Origin: Mytilus galloprovincialis
Taxonomy: Eukaryota; Mollusca; Bivalvia; Mytilida; Mytilidae
Direction: 5' to 3'
Length of the DNA: 64,000 bases
Assembly: GCF_965363235.1 (NCBI RefSeq)
Contig: NC_134838.1
Span: forward strand, 17,392,441 to 17,456,440
The position numbers and the translations under genes are program-made. Below, piece after piece: positions 24,942 to 36,300 of this stretch. The notes beneath the pieces are model-generated. The model was not told where the DNA came from, did not search any database, and saw only the letters and a list, made by a program, of their open reading frames with translations. Positions within the stretch are counted from its first letter, which is position 1; each line of letters starts with the position of its first letter.

Positions 24942-24982
24942 CTGGGACTATTATATTAATTATGTTATTATAATAGTCCCAG
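24942..24982. repeat. Perfect 14-bp inverted repeat hairpin
   Basis: CTGGGACTATTATA at 24942-24955 and TATAATAGTCCCAG at 24969-24982 pair perfectly around a 13 bp spacer. It lies about 50 bp beyond the truncated 5' end of the LINE. It may be a minimal MITE or the remains of two transposon ends. Confidence 0.7.
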
Positions 24983-25016
24983 GCAAGAACTATAGAAGAA
25001 GAAAAAAATGAAGATG

Positions 25017-25178
25017 AATCAAATTGAGAATGGAGATGGGGAATGTGTCAAAGAGACAACAACCCGAACATAGAAAAGACAACAGCAGAAGGTCACCAAC
25101 AGGTCTTCAATGCAGCGAGAAATTCCCGCACCCGGAGTCGTCTTTCAGCTGGCCCATAAACAAATATATACTAGTTCA
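25017..25178 (+). repeat. Dispersed repeat family B copy
   Basis: Contains AATGTGTCAAAGAGACAACA, CAGCAGAAGGTCACCAACAG and AAACAAATATATACTAGTTC. It runs into an (AT) microsatellite at about 25182-25200. Copies lie at 31144 and 40214. It continues directly into a family C copy. Confidence 0.85.
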
Positions 25179-25200
25179 GTGATATATATATATATATATA

Positions 25201-25700
25201 AAGAAGATGTGGTATGGTTGCCAATGAGACAACTCTCCACAAGAGACCAAAATGACACAGGAATAAACAACTATAGGCCTTCAACAATGAGCAAAGCCCA
25301 TACCGCAAAGTCAGCTATAAAAGGCCCCGAAATGACAATGTAAAACAATTCAAACGAGAAAACTAACGGCCTCAATTATATATAAAAAAAACGATAGAAA
25401 AACAAATATGTAACACATAAACAAACGACAGCCAATGAATTACAGGCTCCTGACTTGGTACAGACACATACATACATAATGTTGCGGGTTTAAACATGTT
25501 AGCGGGATCCCAACCCTCCCCTAACCTGGGACAGTGGTATAACAGTACAACATTAAAAATCAGTTAAAAAAGGCTTAACTCGTCCGATGGACAAAAATAC
25601 AATTGGACGTGGCCGGTTACTTGTACATCCCGACACCAAGAAGACACTAGGAACAGATCTGAGAGTACTCTCAGCTAACTGACATCTAGTTCAAAGCCAC
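25201..25700 (+). repeat. Dispersed repeat family C copy
   Basis: Starts AAGAAGATGTGGTATGGTTG and includes CAATGAGACAACTCTCCACA, CAGGCTCCTGACTTGGTACA and CCCAACCCTCCCCTAACCTG. The inverted copy at 39218-39572 spans the same order. A truncated copy follows the family B copy at 31144. The 77-codon frame here is repeat sequence. Confidence 0.85.
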
Positions 25701-25769
25701 CAACAACTAATAAAAAATCATACATTTACGAAGTGCATTTTTTTGTATTATTATATAATTAATAGTAAA

Positions 25770-26640
25770 TTAGACATATTGAAAGAATCGGTGCTCTTTC
25801 ATTAACAAAAAACGAATGGCTAACATCTATAGATACAAGTCTTGTCTTTGGAAGGGATAAATCGTACTTTGTAAGACATCACTCTGATTCAAACAAAAAA
25901 ATCTCTGAACAGAAATTATCAAGATGTTTGATTTCTTGATTGGCGACGTATATGTTACGTTTTACGGACGCGTATTCAACAAATAATAGGCATTCCCATG
26001 GAAACCAAGTGTGGTACTCTTCTTGCCGACTTGGGTTTTTATATGAGGCATCTGACTTCATACAGAAACTTATAAAGAATAAGAACCTAATAAAATTATC
26101 AGTATCATAAAACTTCACGTTCCGCTACACATATATAGATCATGTTCTCCCTAATAATAATTCAAAATTTGGTTACTATGTATTGTTGAACACATATTCC
26201 CATCGAACTTGAGATAAAGAATACAACAGTTACAGTTAAGTCTGCATCGTATATTGACTTACATCTAGAAATTTATAAAATGAAGGTCGGGTTAAAACAA
26301 AAATTTACAACAAGAGATGATTAATTTCAGCTGACCAATGGTGAACAATCCCTTTCTATGTGGTAACATTCTAGACGCGCCTACATACGGAGTATACATC
26401 TCCCAGTTGATGCGATATTCCTGTGCTTGTATTCGCTATCATGATTTCCTTGATAGAGTGTTGCTGCTTACAAGAAAGCTATTTAACAGAGAGTTCCAAG
26501 TTGTGAAGTTAAGATCATCCCATATAACGGACGTCATAACGAGTTGGCTGACCGTTTGATATGTTCCTATTGTCGTAACTACATTCCCGTCGTCTTTACC
26601 TTAAAGTCTACCTACCGAATTAGACATATCACCTTGTTTG
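25770..26640 (+). pseudogene. Decayed reverse transcriptase, copy 1
   Basis: The three plus-strand frames together give fragments in RT order: IIGIPMETKCGTLLADLGF, IELEIKNTTVTVKSASYIDL, and then YGVYISQLMRYSCACIRYHD with LLLTRKLFNREFQVVKLRSS. I recognise this order (GIPMGTNCAPLLADLF..., SASYLDLHL, YGVYISQLIRY) from a reverse transcriptase family abundant in mussel and other invertebrate genomes. Frame changes and stops are frequent and the catalytic aspartate pair is not intact, so it is inactive. The element class (possibly Penelope-like) is not settled by what remains. Confidence 0.75.
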
Positions 26641-26900
26641 TACTTACTTGAGCTACACGACGGGTGTCATATGTGATGCAGAATCTGCTTACCCTTCCGG
26701 AGAACATTAGAACACTCACTTTTTTTTGGTGGGGTTCGTTTTCCGCCCAGTCTTCATACAATGTATAATAAGTTTTCTATATTGTGTTTTGTGTTCTATT
26801 GCTTAATTCTTGGTCTTTTTTTGTTGTCAGTTTATTTTAGATTTGTGAGTTTGAATGTTCCTTTGGTATCTTTCGCCTCTCTTATCTTTTGGTGTACTGC
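26640..26900 (+). repeat. Dispersed repeat family E copy
   Basis: Directly follows the decayed RT. It carries GCAGAATCTGCTTACCCTTC, GGTGGGGTTCG and TGAGTTTGAATGTTCCTTTG with CTTTCGCC. Copies occur at 31778, 41000, 52170 and inverted at 44440. Its position after RT copy 1 suggests family E is the 3' part of that retroelement. Confidence 0.75.
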
Positions 26901-28189
26901 AAGCGTAATTCCTGTCTAGAAATATAAATGATTATGACGCTACAGTTGCATAAATTAGTAATCATATAAAGCTGATCTGTCGTCTTTATTTTTACATCTG
27001 AAAACAGGCTTTATGACTAGACTTTTGTTCGTCTATGGTTGATATAAAAAGGTATCAAACTAGGGAAACCCTTGATGATGTTGATTGCATATCCGATGAA
27101 TTCACAAACATGCTAAAAAAGAAAAAGTCTTATTTGTGACCGTGATTGGAAAAAAGTTTGAAAATACGACAGGGGAAGTGACAAAAACAAAATTAAATAA
27201 ACTGTTAATAATTTGGTAAAATTTAAAGACATTTTGATGTCGTTTTATCAAACAACAAATCAATTGGAAAAATAAACTGTTCACTAATAAAATTGTAATA
27301 TCATCAAATAATGGAAAATAGATATATTCCCACACTCTGAAAAACTTTATACTACATACTTTGATGATATCTTCAGGCAGGCTAAACAGCATACATATAC
27401 ATTGCTGAACAAAAATATCGGTTTGATATCTGCCAAACTCGATGTCGATGTCGAAAATGTACGTCTTGTGACTTTAATTTCTCAAGACAAGTGATATTAT
27501 AACAGTTACTTATTAGAACTAACCAAATAGGAAATTAAGTTCAATCGGATCTCATATGATTAATGCATCCTTTTTGAAGAAAGCTAGTATGGGAATTCCA
27601 TACAGTTTTTATCAAAATAGTTCACCATGAAATAGACACCTACAAATAAAAAAAGAGTCGGCATGGAAAATAGTCTTTAAAAATACCAGGCTTACAATTT
27701 TGAAAGCATTGTTTGCGTTTTGTCTACACAATTTTTATCAGTGGAGCTCAATTGAAAAGTGAGTGAACATACAGATGATGAGCCAGGGTAATATCAAAGA
27801 ACGTCTTGTACTTTTTTCTGAAAAAAAAAATCATCGGAAAAATAATCCCATGATACCAAGACCTTGAAGATAAATATTCCGAATCAACTTAAGAAATAAT
27901 ACATGATGTGTTTGGAGTATACATTTTAGGTACTGACGTTGTTTACTATCTTAAATACGTGATGAAGTCTTCTTTTTATTTGGTCTATGTATATTTTTAA
28001 TCTCTACTGTTTAGTCCATTTTTTTGGTTATATACTATTGAAATGGTTCGGTATTTATACCTCCCGCCATTGTGTTATAGTGCTATGGTCACTTTGGTAT
28101 TCTTTTTTATTTGCATTAGTACTTTGTGTGTTTTGTTTTTCTTTGTTGCGATAGTTTTTTGTTTTATTGTGATTAAGATTTTAACATTA
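26901..28189. other. Intergenic with a degenerate family A fragment
   Basis: No coding exon is seen. Around 27684-27760, ATACCAGGCTTACAATTTTG followed by GTTTTGTCTACACAATTTTT and ATCAGTGGAGCTC looks like a strongly decayed family A copy. Confidence 0.45.
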
Positions 28190-28420
28190 TGTTGCTGTAC
28201 CCCAACTGTCATACAAGTGGCAGGTAAAGCTCGAAAAAATCAGGTATAATCCACCATTTTCTACACAAGGAAATCCCTGTACCAAGTCAGGTATATAACA
28301 GTTGTCTTCCATACATGATGTGTTTGTGATATGTTTGAGCTTTTGATTTTACAATTTGATAAAAGTCTTTCCGTTTTGAATTTGACTTGGAGTTTGGTAT
28401 GTTTAGTATTTTGTTTCATA
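28190..28420 (+). repeat. Dispersed repeat family D copy
   Basis: Has CCCCAACTGTCATACAAGTG, CTACACAAGGAAATCCCTGT and ACCAAGTCAGGTATATAACA in family order. It is non-coding. Confidence 0.75.
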
Positions 28421-28469
28421 TCTAATCCGTTATCACTGGTAAACTAAAATATTTCAATAACACTTCTCT

Positions 28470-29500
28470 GCAACATGATTTCCAAAGGCCCGAAATTCTA
28501 ATTCAACCAATTGGAAACACAATTTCAAAATACAGATGGATTAAATCGAGGATTATATCAGGATCGATTAAATGTGAGAAAGAAGATGTAACTTCCCTTT
28601 CTGATTGGATTGAGGATGTTAAGTTATTGATTCAAATCAGTATTTAAAAACGAAATGGATCTCTGAAAACAAATGTACAAAGCACCTGCCCCACTTCCAT
28701 GTTGTAGTCCCCGCAGATAAAATCCAAACGTGTTGTGTGTAGATCACATTACGTAAACTGCTTGATAAATGAATTAGGTATTGACAATTCACTTGAAAAC
28801 TCAACATATACTAAAACGACACGTACCAAGAAGGGAATCATAAAAAAGCATGTCTGTTCTATGAACCATTAAAATTTCAACTAAAAATGCGAACTGTTGA
28901 AATAAAATTTTTCCATTGTATTGAATACAAACAACGTTTTTTGCTGGGTCTTCCGTGTGTTCAACAAAATCTTTTTCTTCATTATGAACATCATTTTTAT
29001 CAGCAATCAACAACTGGTTTCAAAGAAACTACCTATTCTAGAGATAGCGCCAGCGTGAATCAGATATGGATACTAACAAATCCCAAAGATCTGATAGAAA
29101 ACATCTATTCTAAAATTTCAATACTAATATTAAAACATTTGACGTTTCTACCCTTGAAACAAGTATTTCCCATTCCAAATTCATAGACATATAAAATAAT
29201 AGCTCTCTATTGTTTCATAAAAGAGAACGAGTAACTTAGGTAAGTCTTTCTTAGGGACGGATATATATCGTACTTTGTAAAAAAACATTCTGATTTAAAA
29301 AAAAAAAACGTTCTCTAAAACTGACATTGTCAAGATGCTGGAATTTCTGACTGACAAAGTTTTGTGACGTTTCGAGGACGTATTTTTCAACACACCATCG
29401 GTATTCTAATGGGAACTAACTCTGCTCCTTTAATTGACGACTTTTTAATATATTTAAATGATGTCGTTTTCACACAAGATCACCTTAGGAAGAATAGAAA
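28470..29500 (+). pseudogene. Decayed reverse transcriptase, copy 2
   Basis: The same RT family as at 25770 but a more N-terminal portion. About 28540-28650 reads IISGSIKCEKEDVTSLSDW. About 29055-29190 reads NQIWILTNPKDLIENIYSKI and then LKHLTFLPLKQVFPIPNS. About 29370-29450 shows TIGILMGTNSAPLIDDF in a shifted frame. Multiple frameshifts, stops and an A run near 29299 show decay. No endonuclease or terminal repeat was found. Confidence 0.65.
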
Positions 29501-30353
29501 AGTCTAAATGTCCTTGTGAATCAGGTGCGAAAAAAAAAATCACAAAATAACAAATCAACTACATTTTGTATTATTTTTATTACATTTAAGCAACATATTG
29601 GATTAGATTAAAGATAACGCATATTTTTAGGTTTTTCGTGTCGTTTTACAAACTGAGGGATGTAAGGATGAATGAAATGAAAAAGTGACCGTAGGGTGGT
29701 CTTTCTATGGACAATCATGAGACCCCGAGGTTGGTAATACAACAAGAAAAAACTAGTATAATACATTAGCTGACTTTTATAACCTAAGACATATTATTTT
29801 CTGCAAAGATATGCATCATTTTTCACCGATCACACTTTAATACGCCCTTCGATACATTTGTAATGTGAAACAAACTAATAGTTATCAAAGGTACCAGGCT
29901 TAATATTTGATCTAGTCTAGATATAAACGTTAACAATTAGTATCTAGTTCAATAGATATATCACATAGCTGCATAAAGCAAGTCGCGAAATGAATTGTTA
30001 TGGAGTATGAAAATACATTTCACTTTGCGAGTAAATTATTGAATCATGCTTTTGAAAGGGGGAAGCTACGGTTTTATGTTGTTTTTTTCCATGACATTTT
30101 TACATTGCAGAGAAAAAGATGAGTTTTTCAGCAATTTTTAACGAATGTAATGGCAATACATTTTAGATAACTTAGTCAGAATTAGTTAGTATAACCCCCT
30201 CCCAAATCATATAATAAGTGACTGTTATTGTATGGGAATTAAAAATATTTGATCAATTAATCATTTGATAGAGTAAAAGGTATTAAACATATAGATGTGT
30301 TAAATTTTTAGATAATTTCCATTGAACTTTATGCTCCTTTTGTTTCCTTCATT
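29501..30353. other. Downstream of the cytokine receptor
   Basis: On the minus strand this follows the receptor stop codon and should include its 3' UTR. No coding similarity is seen. A terminal fragment of family A (GTTATCAAAGGTACCAGGCT) lies at about 29881-29905. Confidence 0.4.
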
Positions 30354-33300
30354 CTATTGTATGAATTCCTCAGTGTCTATCCTGTTAATTACTGTTCTTA
30401 CGACAGGTTCGATTCGTTCATCGTCATCCGTGTTCCGGTGACCTTTGCAATATGAATCGATTGTTAAACTTGTCTCTTCCAAACTCGATCTTTCATTTAA
30501 GGGTGAATGAGGAAGTAAAATGTCTGGAATGTTTTCTACTCCATGCTGTATTTGCTGCCCGTCACCCGACACTTCAGATATCTCACCGTCTGTTTCTGAA
30601 GATGACGTATCAGAATCGTCATCAGAGCTATGCATTATAAACTCTCTGTATGTACCGTCATTCATATCACTATCAATAGGAACGTTTTGTGAAGTGTTAT
30701 TGTGCTCAGATGTCTGCTCGTTGAATTGATCTATCACGAGTCCGTCTAACACCGATGCATCATGGCTATTAAGTCTATGTAGTCTTGTAACATTAGAATC
30801 ATCGGTATCGTTATATCGTAATTCACCCGACCCATCAAAACCACTGTCACCACCAAACGTTTTCTTTTTTTCCAGCAAACACTCATATTCGGTCGTATTT
30901 GTTGTCTAAAAAGTAAAACAAAAATATTATGACAAAACAAAATGAATGACAACAAATTGAAATACAACCATTCATTATAAACATATGACCGTTATAAAAG
31001 ATATCTCCTATAATTACCTTTACAAGATATCTCCTATAATTACCTTTACAAGATATATCCCGCAATTTCCTTTATAAGATATCTCATATAGTTCTGATCC
31101 TTTATAATATATCTTATAAATTATCACGGTGAGATATCTTATAAAATTGAGAATGGAAATGGGGAATGTGCCAAAGAGACAACAACCCGACCATAGAAAA
31201 AAAACAACAGCAGAAGGTCACCAACAGGTCTTCAATGTAGCGAGAAATTCCCGCACTCGGAGGCGTCCTTCAACTGGCCCCTAAACAAATATATACTAGT
31301 TCAGTGATAATGAACGCCATACTAATTTCCAAATTGTACACAAGAAACTAAAATTAAAATAATACAAGACTAACAAAGGCCAGAGGCTCCTGACTTGGGA
31401 CAGGCGCAAAAATGCGGCGGGGATAAACATGTTTGTGAGATCGCAACCCTCCCCCTATACCTCTAGCCAATGTAGAAAAGTAAACGCATAACAATACCCA
31501 CATTAAAATTCAGTTCTAGAGAAGTCCGAGTCTGATGTCAGAAGATGTAACCAAAGAAAATAAACAAAATGACAATAATACATAAATAACAACAGACTAC
31601 TAGCAGTAAACTATAAATTTTCTAACATTTCTTATAAAATAAATGTGATATTTTATAAAGTATATAAGATAACTGATATGAAAACATATTTATCTGATAT
31701 ATAAAAAAAAAAACGTTATACTATATCTTTTATGCTGAATAAGATATCTGTAATGCTTTCAATCATCAACGCGACATGTGGAGCAGGATCGCTTTACCCA
31801 CCATTTTAATGAGGAGTTCGTGTCGTTAGTTTTCTTGTAGACTGTTTGTCTTTTCTTTGTTTTTTTATATATATTTGTTCTTGTACCATGGTGTTGTTGG
31901 TTTCTCTTTGACTGATTAATTTTCATTCTCCTCCAGTATATATCACGTCACTTAAAACATTTCAGAGAGATGTGTAATCAATTTCTTTCCAATCCAGTTT
32001 GGCTAAGCCATTGTTTGATGCATAACATAGGAGTAATAATGTAAATAAGATACCTTTTTAATTGGAACAGTATAACTAATTCTGGTCTCTTCGTCGACCT
32101 TCTTACATTTATGTCTGAAAATAACATAAAAAATCAGTCAACTGTTTATCAAAATTTTCATGAATTATTTTGATACATCCAAAACGTCACGAGACTTTCA
32201 AAAGTTTTGAATTTGTATTTCATTTGGGGGTAATTCGGAGTTAATGTAATGCAAGAGAAATAAGAAGCTAAAATCAAACGTTAAACAAAAATGCATGTAG
32301 TGCTACTAATTGTAATTTATTATATTTTTCACCAAAATGTCAGTCGAGGTACAATAAAACGGAAGGTATTTGTCTAAATCAACATACCTTATAGTCGACG
32401 TCAAATGTAACGTCATGCTTTACCAAACGATGCCCGATCGATTTACAATATTATTCATTAGGATTTGTGTTTATATTATCAGTATTGGTTTGTCTTTGTG
32501 TAATGCTGATTAAAACCACAATTGTGTTCTTTATCTTAACACATCATAATGGCTTAGTTGACTTACATTTTTTTTTAAATATAAACAACAAAGAAGGCAA
32601 CATAATTTTCTAAATAGTCAACTTAAAAAAGTACAAAGGCAAACATTAACTAATAACAACATGATAAACACTGACCTCATATTAGATGTATAGCACTCGC
32701 ATTTAAAAATCTAGGAGAAAGATATTTATTCACTCAGTCTACGTTAATAGTCTTGTTCCTGTCATATTCATATAAATAAAGGACATTTTGGTCTATGACA
32801 CTAATCCACAGACAAATAACGGAAATACATCTATAGGGTTAAATACAATTTTAAACAACGCAATCTGTTATCATGGTTATATCCAATACCGCTTATGTCG
32901 GATAAATCAAATGTAAAGTTGAAGAGCATTGAGGTACCAATGTCTTTTTTGTTGTTTGATTTCGTTTCAATTAACTAGTGTTTTAGGACATCAAGTGCAT
33001 TTGCGGTATATAGTGAATACGAAATAACACACAGTTCCTAGCTTAAAGTTACCTTAATAATCTCACTCCAATAGTAATTAAAATGACGAAAGCAACAACG
33101 CCAGCTGTCACTGAGCTACCTACAATTACAATGTTTTGGGAACCTGAAATAAAAACATTAACCTTGAAATAAATTATCATTACAATCAATTAGTCGTTGC
33201 TATATCTAATGCATTCTGGAATATGTTTTCAATTTTATACTTCGAAAAAAAGAGTTTCATATAAATCAAGTGCGAAGTCGAGGAGCATTGGGATACCAAC

Positions 33301-36300
33301 ATTCCGATGTTTTGACTTAACAATTATAATTCATGCCAACAGACTACGGAGGAAGTGATACACTCGTCATGACTTGACTTTCATACATTGACATAATTAA
33401 CAAATTGCTCTCGAATTGTATGCGTCTTTAAACAAAAGGAAAATATAATGAAACGAAAAACACTTTTCAGAAGTTCCTTTTTTTTAATCTAATTTGAAGT
33501 ACTTCATCAATGCAATGTGTGATTATCTGTGTGATAAACATTTTGAATGCATACAAAAGTAGGAGACCTTTTATTCATGACATGAATATAAATGTATGCA
33601 CAACACCACCAAAACCGGGACCCAAGTCTTAATAGATTCACTTTACTAGTTTATAATTCATTAATATAGATGATCATCATAAACTATTACCTTGAACTTC
33701 CGGAACATCATAGTAAACAGGTTCACTCCACGGACCATTGGTTTCCTCATATTTGTGTTTCATTCCAACCTGGATACTGTAGCGATGTCCGTTGCGCAAG
33801 TTCGACAAAACGTAAGAATGCTTATCGTTTGATGCATTTCTAGTTTGGTAATGTCCTGTCAGAGTAAAATTAAATTCGTTATACGTTTTACCAATTTATT
33901 GTGAATTGTCTAAGTAGTTTCAACGCTTTGATTAGATAGATTTTTGGTACTATTTTCACGATTGATTGATGATTTCCATAAAATGTGAAAAAAAAGATAA
34001 CATCGTTATGATGAGCGTTTTGGTAATATAGCATCAAATTATCCCCTTTAATCTCTCTATTAGAAAGTTTAGCACTGGGTGTTGCATATAAAAAAGTGCC
34101 CATATAGCCATTTATTCTTTGTTGGCACGATTTTGAAAATAATAATTTTGTTTATAAATTGAAGTTATTTTAATAACTTTTGCAGTTTGCTACTTTTCGA
34201 ATGGTTTGTCTGCTCAACGTACCTGGTGAAACTTATTCCAGAAAAAACGGATTATTTGTGCTGAAATACGTACCATACGTATGTGTTTTGTATACTTACT
34301 TGCTTTGAAGAGAATTCTTATGAAGGTCTTGTATTTAAACTAACTGCAGTATTATTAAAATTTACAATTGAACTTAATCACAACATAATTGAAGGTTTAA
34401 TTTTTTTACTGTTAATTTATTACTTTGATTCAAGACCATCTCTCCTGCCTATTGTCTTTTTCTTGAAACTATTTCTATCTCTTTTCAAGTTTATTTTGAA
34501 AACGGTAAAGTTGGTAGACCACAAAAGATGACACAGACAAATGAACAACAGATACATATGAACATCAATCAGTATAAAAGATGCATTGATGGTTTTAAGT
34601 GTAGATTAACTCTACTATGAATTCCATTGATAGCTTTCGAAATTTGAACTTGCTATGTTACCGTAATTCGAAAAAATATAGTCTACATTATAGTAATCAA
34701 AATTAGTTTTCTCTGATTCGTATTGAAGATATACACTTATATGCGGCCAAGCTTAGCGAAAGGTAGTTCGACGTAATCAGTCAAACAAACTTTATTAGAT
34801 TAACTCGTAAAGGAACGATCGTTTTCATTGGCCAATTCAAACCTTCGGCCTCACACCTGCGAAAATAGAACACGCGTACTATAAGTTGAATGGACTGATC
34901 AGTATTCACGTAGCCGGTCAAGGTTGTTATAACCTCCATCGTAGTATTCACGTACATTATTGTGTTCTTGATTATCCCATAGCAATTCGAACTTTTTAAT
35001 GATACATGTATGTGCATGTAAAATTCATTGAGTTTATAATTTTGTGCACTGTCTAGTAAAATTTAAAATCTTAAGGTTTCACATCTAAATATTTAATTCA
35101 ACTGTCTCCTCTCAGTTGTTTCTGGATTAAGAGATCTACCATTTTATTTTGATGGGAGGGTGGAGTTTGATGAAACAGTTACTGCTTTTTTCTAAGGTGT
35201 ATTCTCTGTCCTGTCTTTTTATTTTTAGTCTATTTGGTCCTGCCGTTTTAGTTTTTATTAGTTTGTCCGTTTTTTTTTTTTTTTTAACATAAATCGTAAT
35301 TCGGCCTTTTTGTCAAGTTGCTCATCCTGCCTTTTATATCTTTCGCAAGTTTTATGTATTCGACTAAGAATAATGTGATTTTTTTTGTAATTCAGTTTAC
35401 TTAATTTTGAGAAAAAATCCCGAAATTCTAAGTAAATTCAGAACATGTAACCAACCATACTTTGTTTAAAGAAAAATATACTTTATAAACTCCATCGATA
35501 TACTTAATGAATTTTATACTTAACTGTTTTGCTATTCTCGGTTGAAATTCGAACGTAGATTGTATATTTGTAAATATCTAAATAGTTACAGAGAAAAAGT
35601 TTTAAACAATCAGTTTTTAAAAGCGTGTTTATTCTTTAAAAGTATTGATAAAAAGGTTGACCCCTTCTAGTACATGCATTCAGTCATACTTATTAATAAT
35701 TTCTTAATATTTCGTTTATTAGTTTATCTTACATGTATGATTTTCTATTTCATTTTAAATACGCATGCATACTTCACGTCACTTTGGCGGATAGTTCAAC
35801 AATGTTATGCATATCACTTTCTTACGGTATTAAATTAAAGGAGAGGTTTTTAGCCAATTTAAATCGAAAACAGTACATTTATATTGTTCCTTATAAACTA
35901 CGATAAGTTTTTTTTTTAGTTCCACACATACAAAAGAAAAAATCTTCGCCGATGTAACATTTCAATCATTTTTACACCAAAATACCTTCACTGAATTCAT
36001 TTGAATTTCGTGGTGATCATGATAGTACATTGCATACTACGTCTTCATTCACGTGCACACATGATACGATTATTGCTTTTTGTTTGTTTCTATATTTCGT
36101 GGACAATTTGCTCCGTTTATGATACGTAAATTCTTAAACCAAACGCTTAGCTACTGCGTAACTTTCTGTATCTTCGTTTTATAGCATGAAAAGAGGAATA
36201 TGCAACCCATCATAACTTTTTGTAATTATTATAATGGATCAGCATTATAAGATTCTTATCAAGTTATAAGTAACTACGACATTGAAAGAAATTAAAAGAA

